A DNA stretch of 64,000 nt from Seiridium cupressi (lineage: Eukaryota; Ascomycota; Sordariomycetes; Amphisphaeriales; Sporocadaceae), in contig JARVKI010000016.1 in NCBI GenBank assembly GCA_036674765.1, forward strand, positions 310,001 through 374,000. Direction: 5' to 3'. The notes below the pieces were generated by a model that did no database searches, was not told where the DNA came from, and saw nothing but the letters and a program-made list of their open reading frames with translations. This document shows positions 10,289 to 23,519 of the stretch, in pieces (the first letter of the stretch is position 1; the number at the start of each line of letters is the position of its first letter). The position numbers and the translations under genes are program-made.

Positions 10289-13200
10289 GGAATGTCTACG
10301 CGGCGAATTAGGGCTCAAGGTGGGAACACGAGGTAGGGACAGGACGTCATGAACGCGTTCCTTCCAGCATGACTTGAAATGTCCCTTTGAGAACATATCT
10401 ACGCGCAGTTTGCAATAAACCTGGTTAAAAGCACAATGCATAGCGAATACGATATAATTGCTTGATATGAGGTCTATCGTATGACTCGTGTCTAGGCATG
10501 GATGAAATACAGTTTGTATGGCTGAATGAAATTTTGCCTCTATGATACCAAGAGGTGCTTTATCTCTGCCCCCAAAACGAAGCCACCCTTGGGTTGACTA
10601 GACACAGCGCGTTACACTGCAGCGGACACATTCGGCACTTCTTGCTGTTCAGATTTGACCGAAAGGATCCTCTTTCCCAACAAAGGTCACCATGGCACCT
10701 TACCATTCGAAATGCCTTTGATCTTACCTACGGCAACACTGCCTAGTATAAATAAAGCCATAGTTGCGAGGATCCGACTCTGTGCGTGTCGAATCCCGGC
10801 TTCTGTCTACGAGTACTTTCGTGGTGCGCGTTCGTGCGTGTCCAGCATCGCCACTGCATAATGATTGCCGATGCTGGGCTGTCATAGTTGCTTGCCTCCG
10901 AGGACAAGGCGTCGCGGATGCTGCGGTGTAAGGTGTGAAAGAAAGTCGAGTCTGTCGTGGTACAGAGGTCGATGAAGGGGCCGGGGAGGGGGTGACAGTT
11001 GTGTAATGTGCTTGATGATTGGGTGTTTCTTTTGCCCGGTATCCAACTGCAGAGGTTGCGCTTCGCAATGCTTCTGGCCTCTGCTGCTACTCGGCCTAAT
11101 CATGAGAAAATCGCACCACAAAGCAGGGAATGGTATGATCGAAACAATATCACAAGCCAAGAAGTAATAGTTGATGCAGTCCAGGTCTTCATGGCCCCAA
11201 TCACGGCCGTCGTTGACGCCACAGGGAAACTCCTCGGCTGCATCTGGGGCAGGTTGTGCATATGAGAACCCAGGTGTACTAATGGCATCGGGTGCCTGCA
11301 TTCAAGGGGGCCCATTCACCCAGGAAATCCGGCGGCCCATTGCGTACCTGCAGAAAGACCCAGACGCTGCCCGTTCCCCACCGCCATCATCCATCACTCC
11401 TTTGCAAAGTCAATGATCCACGGTGACAGCCGCGGGCTCGCAGGCCCCCGCAAGCATCCGCTGCAGAACAAGTCCCAGCTTTGGGTATGCTCTCGCTTGG
11501 GCATCTAACCGATTGGCTGTTCTGCGGTAGCTGCTCAAGCACCAAGACAGATTGCCAGATCGGTGTCACTGTGGGCAAAATCTGGTAAACTGATTGCGGT
11601 AGTGTTATTGTCATTGTGGCGCTGCATATCAACCACCTATCCACAAAATAGGCTGTAGTCAAGCTGAAGCGCCAACAATTAGTCCCCAATAGGCTGTTCT
11701 GCATAATCATTTATCATATCGATTAGCGAATGAATAGAATCCTTTTCCTTCGGGTGATATACAGCTCTTTGTTACTCGGCGTGATTCGTCATATATACAC
11801 CAGACACGTCAGAAACCAGGGTATCTACGACCATGTGCATGATTTTATGTCTGAGCTGCAAGCCATAGCTAACTGGGAATAGAGTTGATTTATCTGATTG
11901 GGCATTGTCGACTGCAAGTGCAACACCTGGCCATTAGGCGAGAATGCCGGAAGTCCCGTGGCAGTTGATGGCCATGGACGTCGCGTTGAGGCGTAGAATG
12001 CACTGAGTAGCAGTCTGCATGAACGTGTTTCGAAGGGAAACAGCCCGTGTTTGGAACTCCGTAATGTCTTGAGCTTCAGCACGCCCCGACAAAAGCGAGT
12101 GTGCATCGCCTGGGAATAGCATGCGTGACGTAGTTCAACAAACTTTGCGAGGAAACCTTGCGGCGATCGTATACCGAGGGCCTGGATCGTGACCTGTCGA
12201 AAAGCCACAGGTCGTCAGAATGGAAGATCTGGAGCACTTGACAGATACGTTCCATCCTAGGGTCTGTCAGCCGGAAGACATGGACTACTGAACCTGAAGA
12301 GGAGTCGTCCCTGGAAAATTTTCCTCCATTGCTGCCGCGGGGCTCAGTCCCTGTAGGCGTGTGCATATGTATAGGATATGCGTGTTGGTGTCGGGGATGT
12401 AGTAAAGTGCTTCCAGAACTCAGAACGGTGCTGTCGAAGTGGGTAAAAAGGTTGCCGCGCAAGCAGAAATATTGCATCAGCCGCAGTCTGGCTGACTTGC
12501 TTTTCAAAACTGCTACTAACTGTTCATGCAAGAATGAGGCCAGTGTCGCTGTCAAAGCAAGTAGAGGCGTCACGAGAAGCACCAAGCCCTGCTCTCAGTA
12601 CAGCGGGGTCGAGAAAAAGGAAATTGATCAGATCTGCCAGAATTTGGGAGGGATGCAAGTTAAGGTAAGTCTCAGAGAGCTGAAACCTTGGTTTGAGACA
12701 TGTACTCGGGCATCACTGGCCAGGGCCCTTTCATTACCCGATATAGCTATTTGGGCATACATGAGCAGTCAGGCTCTTGCCAGGTCTTGTTGGCACTTTG
12801 TTTACCGGATAATCCGATGACAGGGCTGGCACCCATCTGGCTCTGCCTGGGCCGTTCTATGAGATGGCATATATGGATAGAGTAACGGTAATCAAACCTA
12901 ACGCAATATACGAGCAAGGCCGCACGGACCAGTGCTCCTTCTATTGCCAAGTCTCGCTGATTTTCCAATACCAAGGTTCTGGCATTGGTCGAGGGGCCGG
13001 CCAGCTCTCTCCCCAGCAGAAGAGGTTCTACTTAGATATTGACGGGTTGTTGGCTTAGGGTTCGGGGCTCAGGGGGTGGCGAGAGCTTCTCCGGGGCGAG
13101 AATTGCTCATTGACTTCGCAAGTGGAAGCTTTTGCCTAGCGACTCCTGATTGAGGACTGTTTTACCGTTGCTGTAACGGTGTCGGCCGCCCAGATCGAGA

Positions 13201-13600
13201 ATACAGATCTGCTTCTGTCGGCCGAAGCTCAGGCCACCTGAATCAAGAGGCTGCCAAGTTAGTGGGCTTGGGAATGCCGTCGCGGCCGTTCTGGAGGAAA
13301 CGTGTGCAGTAGCTTCCGAGCGCCGATCTGGTCCGCTTGTTGTAGTCGAGTTGTTGCTTTTCGGGCTTCTAGCCTCACTTTGAGTTGTACAAGACAGGCC
13401 ATGCAATGCTGCTGCTGCTAGCCCAACGCACTCTACCCGCGATGCTTTATCGGTTGCGGCAGCTTAGAACTGCTCTGACCCGTACTGCAACACTCGTGAT
13501 ATCGGTGTGGTAAATGATTGGATGGATGGATGGATAATATGAGTGAGTTAATAAGCACAGTGTCATGCGTATAGGTGCTCACGTGAGGACTAGTCTAGTG

Positions 13601-13602
<2 letters not shown>
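10289..13602. other. Gene-poor intergenic region
   Basis: About 3.3 kb without a gene I can support. Frames up to about 170 codons exist on both strands (for example 12076-12585 minus), but they overlap each other, lack known motifs and do not extend by splicing. Confidence 0.4.
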
Positions 13603-13637
<35 letters not shown>

Positions 13638-13829
13638 CAACATGAGGGGTTGGGGTGGGCAGGATTTGTTTTTTTGGAATTAAAACGACAAAGAATATAA
13701 ACCCGGGGAAGTGAACCCAACCTGGGCNNNNNNNNNNGGTAAATTTTTGGTTTGTTTGTTTGATAATATTTTGGTTTTAATAATCACCGTTTAATGGGTT
13801 TTTGTTGTACCGGTTGTTCTTGTCTTTTG

Positions 13830-13861
<32 letters not shown>
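13603..13861. other. Assembly gap of 10 N between two 30-T tracts
   Basis: A 31-T tract at 13603-13633 and a 30-T tract at 13832-13861 bracket a run of ten N at 13728-13737. The roughly 100 bp on each side of the N run is T- and G-rich. The gap is probably an assembly join of arbitrary length, so the distance and even the content here should not be trusted. Confidence 0.9.
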
Positions 13862-13862
<1 letters not shown>

Positions 13863-15456
13863 GATTCCAACTGTCGCGGTTGTGGTAGCCAGTATTGCTT
13901 TTATGGCTCTTCCAAGGCAAATGCTAATACCCGAGGAGACCTCCACCGAACGTGGGCGGCTGGTAGCTGCATACTGGGGCGGAAACACCAAAGTTACTTT
14001 GCTATTTCCAAAGAGGGAACGCTGCAGTATGTATGCAACCAGCGATTTGCAGCCGTCAGTAAGGTTTTGGGGATTTCCCTGGCAAGCATCTCCCGGGAAG
14101 GACTGACGTTAGATAGTGCCATCATGTTCGTCTCCTCCCATTCGGAAAGACCCCACGATGCGAGTGCTGCTTGTTGTATGCATACTGGAATGCTGCAAGC
14201 CTGCATTAGGGATATGCTGTTGGACAGGGCTTTCAAAGACTGTTTAACAGATGCTGCCGACGATCAGAAGAAAGAAATCAGGACCGTGCTACAGTGGCAG
14301 TTCTTTTTTTCGTCGTTTCAATGTATCTCTAGCTTTGGCTTCTGCTGGGTAGCGACGGCCGCAGCTGCGCATTCCTAACTTGACAGGTTGGAATGAGTTC
14401 TGACCAATAGCATGACACCGCAACGCCGGGACCTGGCCTCTGATTCGGTCGACCGCGTCCCTCACACCTGTCAAACCAACTCGAGTCGTCCCAAGGCTGG
14501 CCTTTTTGTTTGTGATGCCCATCATCACCGAGGGGTTGGTGCATTGCGCCAGGTTGACTGACCCTTTTGAACCGCCCGCCATGCATCGTGCATGCGCACC
14601 ATTACAAGTGACAGCGCCGCCCCATCGATCTCCCCAAACCTGGTCGACTTTAACATGTCCTCTCTACGCCCCTTGGCACTCATGATACTAAGGGCAACCA
14701 CTGGCCACACAAACCGACCATCCCTGTTTCGTTCTTTCCTCCCAGAAGATATCAACAGCTCCCAGGTGGGGAGAAGCCACGGCTCACCAGTTCGAAGCAT
14801 CAACCCAGACGCCACTGCCCACTCAGCCATTTGCTACACGTCGAAGCTTGGCTGCGAGCTTATACTATCATATTTTCCCTTGCCAGGGCCCGTCCGAGAC
14901 AACACACGGCCTTGGCTCCAAGTCTTTTCTTTCCCACATATATCGTCGCGTCGAAGCCTGTGGGACACCAGAGAAACATCACACCTTGTTTGTGTTCAGT
15001 CCTCTTCAGGGAACGGGTACTCGACGAGTGCGTTGTACCATCTGCTGCCGAATGCTGCCCGCCGTGTAGTGCCCGGGGTACCCTGAGATTGCCGTATCGC
15101 GTATATCTCCCACCTGTGATACGCCTCAACCACCTGTGATTGCGTGCGACTAGGTTTGTCCGTCTCAGTGTGCATCAACTGCCACCGGAAGAACCCTTGC
15201 CTCTTCAATACTTGCGAACTTCAAAAACTCAGTTTATACATTCCAAATACCTGTACTTCATCAGCCTGCACTCGACATTGTTGTCGCGGCTTGGATCATC
15301 GATCCACAAAATTTCGATTACCTCTCAACACCGGATACTGCAACCTTGCGAGACCAGCCTGCCTCAGTAAGTCGCCTGTCTCAATATGCGTATCCTGCAG
15401 AAGGATATCAAGACATCCATACTGATACGACCAGATTTTGTGGTGACTAAGCAAAC
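13862..15456. other. Intergenic upstream of the 647-aa gene
   Basis: No supportable gene. The final ~300 bp may hold the 5' UTR, possibly with a UTR intron (a GTAAGT donor lies near 15367). Confidence 0.35.
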
Positions 15457-17400
15457 ATGGCCAGTGGCTTCGACAGGCTGGAGAAGTTCTTCGGCGCATC
15501 AAGGAGGAGGGAAAAGGCTTCGCAAGGAAAGACAGTGGTAACCAGGAATGCGATATCGATGCACGCACCTTACCGGCGGCCCGGTGCTCGCGAGAAATCT
15601 CCATTCCCCTCACCGTCATTTCTGAAGCCAACGTCCACGCGCATGCAGCCCAGAGACCCCAAGTACCAGAGGCCCGAGGAAGAAGGGCAAATGGTTAAGG
15701 ATAAGGCGCGATCACGAAGCCTTCCGGATGTGAAAAAGTCCCTACGAGGACATTGTCCGGCCTTCAACTCCCTGGAGATGGAGAGAAAAACTAGGAGCTA
15801 TGAGTCGAGTAGACCATCTTCTATCACAGACTCACCTTCAACACCACAATTACCAGGGTTTCGCTTTCCCGAGGATTCGTTGTTCCGCTCTCCAGAAACT
15901 CCTACCACCTCAGCTGAAACATCGCCACGCCACATCAAGAACGAAGCTGCTTTTGATACTCCAAAGCAGGAAGCAGGAGACCACAAGTTGCTAGACTGGT
16001 CACCTCGACAACTTTCGCTCATGTTCGACTCCAATGAACTTCGTTCAATCAATGAGCAGCTCGGGTTAGACCCAAGAAATGATGCCCAGGAATCCATAGT
16101 TTTGATGCCGTCTCCGATGTTTGTTGCGCCTGAGAGACCACCGCCCAAATCACCGCTCCGAGCAAAGCGGCCTAGGACCCTAGCCACTCGTCGTTCTCAG
16201 GAACTGTCCAAAGTCCAAGATTGGACGTTTTCGAAATTCCCCAAGCAGTACTCTGTTATCAGCTCTTCTACCTGCCAGACTTACTCGCCACCTACATCGG
16301 ACAGTGAAGATGGATATTCCCCAAGAGCGACGGCTCATTCGAGGCCTGCCAGCAGATACGAGACACCGGATATATACAGTGCCGACTCTTCGCCGAAGCT
16401 GTCTCCTAAAGCGAGACTAACCGAAGGATATGGCAGAGCAGGTCTACGAGAGACTTGGGGGATAAGGTGTGGGGACCCTAAACTTGGCTTCGCGGAACCA
16501 GGTGGCGACCTTATTCCACGGTCCTGTCTCAAGAAGACTGAGAGCGCTGCCACACTTTCCGCGGCCAATTCAAAGATTTCACAAGAGCGTATCCTGCAGG
16601 AACCAACGATTGACGATATCTACGCACTGAGCGACGATGACATCTTTGAGGCAAGGCCCTTTTCACCACGTCCGCCTACACCGCCCCCTAAAGACGACAT
16701 CCCGTTGCATATACGCCGCCGTACGCCAACACAAAATGTCACGCAGTTGCAGCGCAGCCATGTCGTCAGTCTGAAAAGTGGCGTCGTGACTCCTCCAGAA
16801 ACGCCTACGGATCTCCAGTTCCTCATTCCTCTGCCAGCTAGCCACTCAAGTGGAGAGCTCGGTGCCATCATGGCTGCCGGAATCGCTAAGAAATACAACT
16901 TTGACCTCATTTATCTTGTCAGCCTGTGGCCCAGTGGCGCCGGGAACCACCTGGACCCCTCCCTGCATCTGACCCCTAGATCAGCACAGCATTCTACTGC
17001 CCATGGGGGATCCATCTACGCAAGTCCAAATTCTAAGATCACTGGGCGGTACTTGGCAGCATTTGGCCTGAACCAATTCGGTCAACCATTTCAGATGCAC
17101 ACAAAGGTCCTGCTTAAAGCGCTTCGGACACAAGGCTGGAACGAATATGACGACCCTACCACCCCGTTAAACCACGGATGGGCTTGCTCTTTCAATAGCG
17201 ACTGCGTTCCACTCGAGCAACAAGGTGTGGACGCCAAAATCTCGAGGTCATCTGCGAATTGCGGTATCGTCTTCGCTGCATACACAAGGCAGAACGATAG
17301 GTCGCTAATACCCAGAGAATATGCAAGGAAAGAGGATTTTCTAACTACACTTCATGCGGATGTAGCACGCTTAGTTGATATACTTCTCGCGAAGAAGTGA
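15457..17400 (+). CDS. Conserved fungal protein, disordered N-half with folded C-terminus
   Basis: A single 647-aa frame with no intron needed. I do not recognise a named family. Residues 1 to about 440 are rich in Ser, Pro, Thr and Arg, with many SP/TP dipeptides (SPFPSPSF, SPETPTTS, SPRPPTPPPK), and look disordered and heavily phosphorylatable. A conserved-looking folded region starts near residue 450 (LQFLIPLPASHSSGELGAIM, KKYNFDLIYLVSLWP). It continues through TGRYLAAFGLNQFGQPFQMH and CGIVFAAYTRQ to the end, and could be a GAF-like sensor fold (inference only). There is no membrane segment or signal peptide. The likely role is regulatory or scaffold; the evidence for it being a real gene is length and codon regularity. 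Confidence 0.8.
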   Translation: MASGFDRLEKFFGASRRREKASQGKTVVTRNAISMHAPYRRPGAREKSPFPSPSFLKPTSTRMQPRDPKYQRPEEEGQMVKDKARSRSLPDVKKSLRGHCPAFNSLEMERKTRSYESSRPSSITDSPSTPQLPGFRFPEDSLFRSPETPTTSAETSPRHIKNEAAFDTPKQEAGDHKLLDWSPRQLSLMFDSNELRSINEQLGLDPRNDAQESIVLMPSPMFVAPERPPPKSPLRAKRPRTLATRRSQELSKVQDWTFSKFPKQYSVISSSTCQTYSPPTSDSEDGYSPRATAHSRPASRYETPDIYSADSSPKLSPKARLTEGYGRAGLRETWGIRCGDPKLGFAEPGGDLIPRSCLKKTESAATLSAANSKISQERILQEPTIDDIYALSDDDIFEARPFSPRPPTPPPKDDIPLHIRRRTPTQNVTQLQRSHVVSLKSGVVTPPETPTDLQFLIPLPASHSSGELGAIMAAGIAKKYNFDLIYLVSLWPSGAGNHLDPSLHLTPRSAQHSTAHGGSIYASPNSKITGRYLAAFGLNQFGQPFQMHTKVLLKALRTQGWNEYDDPTTPLNHGWACSFNSDCVPLEQQGVDAKISRSSANCGIVFAAYTRQNDRSLIPREYARKEDFLTTLHADVARLVDILLAKK

Positions 17401-18842
17401 CTGACAAGGAACTGCGCGGTATGGTTTACGTTACTCGATCTGGGTCACCAGGTACTCCTTAAATATATACCATGTTTAACGAACAACGAAACACGTCTTC
17501 TATTTGTGGGTGAATGAAAGAAATGGCTGATGTTGAACTTTGGCATTTTACTCCTCATGCGTACGAGACGGGAACGATCAGACGGTGCTTCGGTCCCTAG
17601 AGGTGGTGGTTCCCTGCTCTTCTTTTTGCCCGATCAACTCAAGCCTTGTAAGATGTGTGCTTGAGGTCTACGTATTACTCGCCAATGGAATCTTTCTCAG
17701 AAGCGCAAAAGTAGGGTAGAGCCTCGCGGCAGCAATCAGTCCTAAATGCCATTGCCTAAGACGAGTCAAAAACACGAGGACCATGAGCATCCAGCCGGGT
17801 GTGCTATATAATGGTTGATAAAACCCATGGCCTCAGTGGCATCAGTCATAATTGCCCGACGGCCGGCTTGCTGGCTTAAAGGGACAACGTGTAATGACAT
17901 TGCGGTGCCAAAAAAAAAATCACCATGTGGTTTTTCACAGCCTTGGGTTCAGTTCGAGGGTGAGGTTTTTTGCCGTTTACTTTTCTTCTGCCAAAATTAT
18001 TTATTTTTTGGTCGTTTAATCTTGATAAACTTACTATACTGTAAAGAATCCAAAGCTGCAAATTCGAAGCACTGAGATGTAAGCTCTCTTATCCGTGTGT
18101 ATTTATGTATTCACGACGGATGAGGATGGAGGGCGGATCGTCATGGCCGCAGAGTTACAAGTCGAGCTTCAAGCTAGGCTGAGCGGAGGAAGCGTTGCGG
18201 CCGGGTAGAAAGGATTTGCCCTTTCACTACTGAAAAATTAATGAAGTAGGGGCCGAAAGTATATTAAATGCATCTAGTCATGCTAAAACTAGGACCGCTT
18301 TAGCTTCAAGATTGCCTTAGTAGTTCAGTTGAGGGCGTTGGTACCTGCATTGAAGTTGCATACTACAGCGCCAGACTGTGCGTAACTCGTTTCTCCTGCG
18401 TACTATAATAAGAAATGTTGATTTGGAGTCAGTAGGAGTAAACAACCTATTCGCTACAGCATCACAGTGCCATGGACACGGAGATCTTGACAATCTGGAC
18501 AGGATAAGCGGAATGCTCAAATTGCATTTCCTACCACACTCGCTATGTACATTGATTGACAGTCCAGAAGGACACCCTTGAAAAACAAACTCGGACGCCT
18601 TTTGCCAGGAATTGATGCTGTGATGAAAGACACTTTTTTTCAGGTCTCTTCCGCCGCCTGCCGTAATTCGGCGTCGAGTAATTTCCACATGCGACAAAAA
18701 TCGGGTGACAAGTCGCTCTGACATATGCTGCCACTACATCTTCCACTCGGTAATCCACGCTTTTCCAACTTATACCATATCATCCCACTGTTATTTCTGG
18801 TGAGAATACCCAAAGCAGCCGACAAAAAGGCAGAGGCTTTGT
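17401..18842. other. Intergenic between convergent genes
   Basis: Lies between the 647-aa gene (plus) and acetolactate synthase (minus). No gene or RNA was recognised. Confidence 0.45.
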
Positions 18843-21058
18843 CTAGCTGTGTAAACCGCCAGTCCGCTCCTTCATCATCACTCTCCGCTTCTTATCCTTC
18901 TCGGAATCCCACACCAAAAATTCATGCAGACCGCTACCAGCAGGAACCATGGGCAGGACGGGCACCTTCTTATCCGTCATAACTTCAAGGAACGCCGGGC
19001 CATCGCTCTCAATGAGCCACTTCAATGCTTCAACGGTATCCTCGGGCTTGGTCAGTCTTCGGTTCTGAATACCCACGGCTTGGGCCCACAGCAAAAAGTT
19101 GGGGTTTTGCTGATGCGTATGGGCGTATCTATCCTCGTAGAAGAGGTTCTGCCATTGCGTGACCATGCCTTGCTCTTCGTTGTTCAGAACGATAACCTTG
19201 ACTCCAATGTTGAATTGTGCTGCCGTGCTGAGTTCGGTCAAAGTCATGTTGAACGATGCATCTCCGTCGATATCGATGACAAGAGCGTCTGGCTTGGCAA
19301 CCTTTGCGCCAATGGCAGCAGGGAGACCGAAGCCCATGGTGCCTAGGCCTCCCGACGTGACCATTGTTCGGGGGTGTCGCCACCTGAAGTGCTGCGCGGT
19401 CCACATTTGATGCTGGCCAACGCCGGTAGAGATGATAGTTTCGTGCTTCCGGTTCGCAGTCAGGTTGCTGAGCTCCTCAATCAGGGTCTGCGGCTTGATA
19501 AGTCCCTTTCTCTCTGCCTTCTCGTATGCGTTCAGAGGCCACTTGGCCTTCCATCCATTGATCTTGTCAAACCAAGCCGAGCGGTCAGCCATAGTTTTCA
19601 TGTCGACAAGAGGCATGAGTTGCGTAAGGTTCTCTGCAACATCGCCTTCGACGGCTTCGGTAGCCTGCACGACCTTGTTGATGTTCTTGGGCATAATTTC
19701 GAAGTGAACAATACCTCCGCGGCCTTCAGCAGCTGCAGCTTTAGCGCCAGGAGCAAACTTGTTGATATTCAAGGTCACGCGGTCGTCGAAACGTGCTCCG
19801 AGAGCAATGATCAGATCAGCCTCCTGGATTGACATGTTGGCATAAGCCGAACCGTGCATGCCGAGCATGTGAAGGGACTTCTCATCGAGCTCATCAAAAG
19901 CACCCAGTCCGTGAAGAGTCGTGGTGACAGGGATCGATGCTTTGTCGGCCAATTCCTTGAGGAGAGCAGGACCGTCCGGCGACGAAATTATACCTTGCCC
20001 GGCATAGATGACAGGCTGCTTAGCAATGTTGATCAGGTGGGCAACGCGGCGGATGTATTCTCCCAGCTGCTTGCGAGTCGCCTCCATAGCAGCACGCGAA
20101 GCCGCGCTAGGTAGAGCAGGGAGAGCTGACTCAGTAGGAATAGCTCTCCTCAAAACGGCGGCAGTCACATCCTTGGGAAGGTCGACCAGGACAGGACCAG
20201 GCCGACCGCTGGTGGCAATATCGAAGGCCTCATTGATTCTTCGGGGTAATTCGGCAACGTTCTTTACCATGACGTTCCATTTCGTGCAGGCCCTCGAGAT
20301 ACCGATGACATCGGCTTCCTGGAAAGCATCGCTACCGATGGCGCTAGTGGGGACCTGACCACAGAACACGACCATGGGCGTACCATCGGAGAGGGCGTCC
20401 TGCATAGGAGTGATCACGTTGGTAGCGCCGGGACCCGAGGTGACCAAAACGACACCAGGCTTGCCAGATGCCCTGGCGTAGCCCTCAGCCATATGTCCTG
20501 CGCCTTGCTCGTGCTTCGGCAGAATAAAGTCGAAATGTTTCGAGTTGTAAATAGCGTCGAAGACGGGAAGAATGGCTCCACCAGGGTATCCGAAGACGTG
20601 CTTGACGCCTCTCCTCAACATCATCTCATGGAAGATCTCTCCACCAGTCTTACCGATGAAGCTTTCGTCCATTTCTGGGGCTCGGGGGTTGACGAGGGGT
20701 TGCACATGGCCACGGTCTTTCGGGTCTGCCGCACTAAGCCCTCTTGCTGGCGATTCTCTCGGTACACTGCAGTATGAGAGTAAGCTTTATCCCTATGTTT
20801 GGTTCTTCTTTTGTTGTTCCAGCTTCCTTCTTTCCCTTCTTCAATTGGCGAAACTCAAAAACCAGGAAACTGATCATATAACGTAGCTAGGGCTGGAACA
20901 TACGCTGTAGCTGCCGTGGCCTGATTCCTGATACTGGCAGGCACCTTCTTGGCTGTCTTGACACCAGCGCTCGCGGGTGTTGTGAGGGACCGTTGTTGGC
21001 ATCGTGAGGTCTGAACCAAGACCTTCACGGCCCTGCTTGCGTGTCGGCCGCGGAGCAT
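18843..21058 (-). CDS. ilv2: Acetolactate synthase catalytic subunit
   Basis: Two exons on the minus strand, 21058-20904 and 20766-18843, giving 692 aa. The 137-bp intron has a GTATGT donor and a CTGCAG acceptor. The enzyme makes 2-acetolactate (or acetohydroxybutyrate) from pyruvate in mitochondria, the first common step of valine, leucine and isoleucine synthesis. The N-terminus is Arg/Lys/Ser-rich and acid-poor, a mitochondrial presequence. Seen: FGYPGGAI, the ThDP-activating Glu in KHEQGAGHMAEG (about residue 138), the FAD/dimer region TSGPGATN, and the ThDP/Mg motif DGDASFN with its following helix (about 552-558). The herbicide-relevant residues appear wild type: Pro about 191 (QVPTSAIG) and Trp about 589 (MVTQWQNLFY). 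The regulatory subunit is not in the window. Confidence 0.96.
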
Positions 21059-23519
21059 GACGACGGCAGAAAACGGCGAAGGAAGGGGTATCTCGTTAAT
21101 ACAGACGCGAATGAAATTGAAGAGAGGAGATTGGCAGGCCGACGAGACTCGAGAATGCTGTCCCCAAGCGATAAAACCCCTACACTTGCGTGGAGGAGAA
21201 GAACGTCGGCAGGAGTCGCAAGTCGTGTGGTGTAATAAGAGGAGCCTCTTCCGCCTCCCGATAACGGGTGCTCTGATTCACTGACACTAGAGGGAAAAAA
21301 AAAATAAGCCGATCAGAGAATGTGGGGTCAGGCCGCGGAGCTGGCATTACCACTGGTTTGCTGCTAGTCTTAGTTGCATGTCGCATTACATAGCGAGAGC
21401 GCACATATGATGTGACATATTCCCATCCCATATCATATCATGCCATTGAAGTCCCATAGCATCCATATTCCCTAATGACATGGCCAGTGTCATTCTACAC
21501 CAGACGCAGGACACGCATCCGATTGCAATTCAGCTCAAAGCAGAGGCTGGCTGGGACGAGCTGGGGGAGCTAAGCAGTCATGGGCCAATAGCAGTGACTC
21601 CAATTCGGCAAAAGTGGCGATATCGGCTACACACCTGCATAAGGGGTCTTTGCACCCGCCGACCTCGATTGGCTCCCCCGCCTTGATGCAAGATCCCTAT
21701 TGTTCCCGGAGTGCGTTATAGCGGTCTGGCCGCTATGTATCTGCTCGACAAAGCTCCAAAGTAGTAAGCAGATCACCGACGTCAGAAATAGTTCAGTTCT
21801 GGACTCACGTAGGCTTCTGCTAAAGGCTTGCCACCCAGAGTCTATTACATTGCAATACTGTACTGTGACAAGCTTTGTGCCAGACAAGCCGACACCTGGA
21901 CGTTGAAGGCCCCACCCCGCTGCCCGCCGAAACTGGAGGAGAAACACTCCTTCTATTGCCATAATGTAGCCGAAACTGGAGGAGAAGACGTGAATCCTTA
22001 CACTAGACCCGTTACATATGTAGCCGAAACCCGACGCTATTCCCGTTCCAGGCGTCATCATTCATGAACAGGTCAGATCATACTATTTGCCCCTCGCCCC
22101 CCGGCAATGAATCATATTCATCACATTTTGCTGAATCGCTTCATATCATATTATCGTTGGCAATATGCGTGTAATTCTTGGGTTCGATGTATAAGACCTA
22201 TAGAATCGTGTAGATGCCACCATACCAGCTACACAATATAGATATAGCACGACTCATCCAGTGTCATCATAATTATAAACGAGCGGTTATAACATGATAA
22301 AGCTTTCATGGCTTTGGTTTGTCCTAGCCATGGGAACCACTGTATCTGTCCGACTTCACAACCCTGTTGACTAAATGGACTCGAAATACAAGCCCAAGTA
22401 GTACCAGAGCCAACTTCGCGTGGTGCCTAAGAAAGTCCATACAACGATTGATGATGTGTTGCGCGTCCTGAGCAACCAAAATATTCTCGTCTTCACTTTC
22501 CAGCGCCAGGTAGCTTTTCTCCGCACTCATGTATTCCTAGTGGCCTGTCATTGTCATCGCCAAAGTAACGAGGAGGCGCTCGATTTTTTTTTTTTTTTTC
22601 TCTCCCTTCTTCTGAGTCCGCCTCGCGGGCATTACGAAGAAGCTACGCGGACAATAACATTATCTGAGGTATTGACAATTCGTTGCCATGTATTAGCGGC
22701 CAAGCTTACGAAGTTTGCGATAAGAGCCACACGTCAAGGACAAAGAAGTTTATGTCATTTCCCGTATATAGAATCTCCGTAATACAGATCTTCCCGTCAT
22801 TGATGGCAGCCAGTTGATACTGAGCATACTCAACCAGTTGTCACCGACAACTGAACTGTACTCACACGAAAGTCCGATAAGACGGTGCCACTGCGTTGTG
22901 CAGTACTGGCGGTAGGCTTCACATGCATGATTCTGAACTGTTCGATGGTTGAGTGCTTCGTTGTTGGTTAAAAGGTCCTGACTTGGCCATGAAGGATCGA
23001 AAATAATTTTCATGTCAGCGTTGGCGGTGCTGCTGGAATGTGACGTCTCTGAGTTGGAATAGTCTCCTATACTACCATTTGGACGACTTGAAACATGAAC
23101 CTATTCAAAATGTCTGCTTGTTCACTTTTCAGGGGAAGGAGGGTGAGAGAAAGACAGGCAGAGAAGGGTGGGACTATGCAAACCAGCCTTACAGCCTCTC
23201 ATCACGACCAGCAGATATCTATTGGGCGTAATTGCTGCGGGGTTCTCTCCTGGGCCCAGCAAGTAAGCCAGCCTTTATGCCGGTGACGCAGTGTGAGCCA
23301 GCAGTACACAGCAGCCCAACACAGCTTCCAACGCCTAATAATGAAAGGCGAGGCTGGAAACAGCATCTTCGGTCAGCTCTACGCTCGCAAGGCAACAGCA
23401 TGACAATCCTTAAGATTGGACCAGCCGCTTATTATGCCTCTGTTTCGACCAAAAATAGTAGACCCTGGGCTATCATGTGGAGGTGAAATCCCTCAACACG
23501 TTCTCTGTTCTCCAGTCAG
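21059..23519. other. Intergenic, ilv2 promoter side
   Basis: Promoter side of acetolactate synthase. A TGACTC core (Gcn4/CpcA-like) lies at about 21595, some 540 bp upstream of the ilv2 start; a single copy is weak evidence. A 16-bp direct repeat (CGAAACTGGAGGAGAA) occurs near 21930 and again about 40 bp on. No gene was identified. Confidence 0.35.

Noticed and set aside
10882..11301. Overlapping frames on both strands (10882-11301 minus, 10999-11265 plus)
   Set aside because: Neither has a family motif or a consistent codon pattern, and they exclude each other.
12076..12585. 169-codon minus-strand frame
   Set aside because: It has no recognisable motif, overlaps other frames and has no splice extension to a larger protein.
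13794..14378. 194-codon plus-strand frame
   Set aside because: Its first part is translated from the 30-T tract (poly-Phe) beside an assembly gap, and the rest has no motif.
21595..21600. Gcn4/CpcA site controlling ilv2
   Set aside because: It is a single TGACTC core about 540 bp upstream, which is expected by chance in a region this long.
22324..22530. Minus-strand 68-codon frame with a hydrophobic segment resembling a UstYa/DUF3328 N-terminus
   Set aside because: No following exon with the expected His/Cys motifs was found on the minus strand; the likeness is too general.
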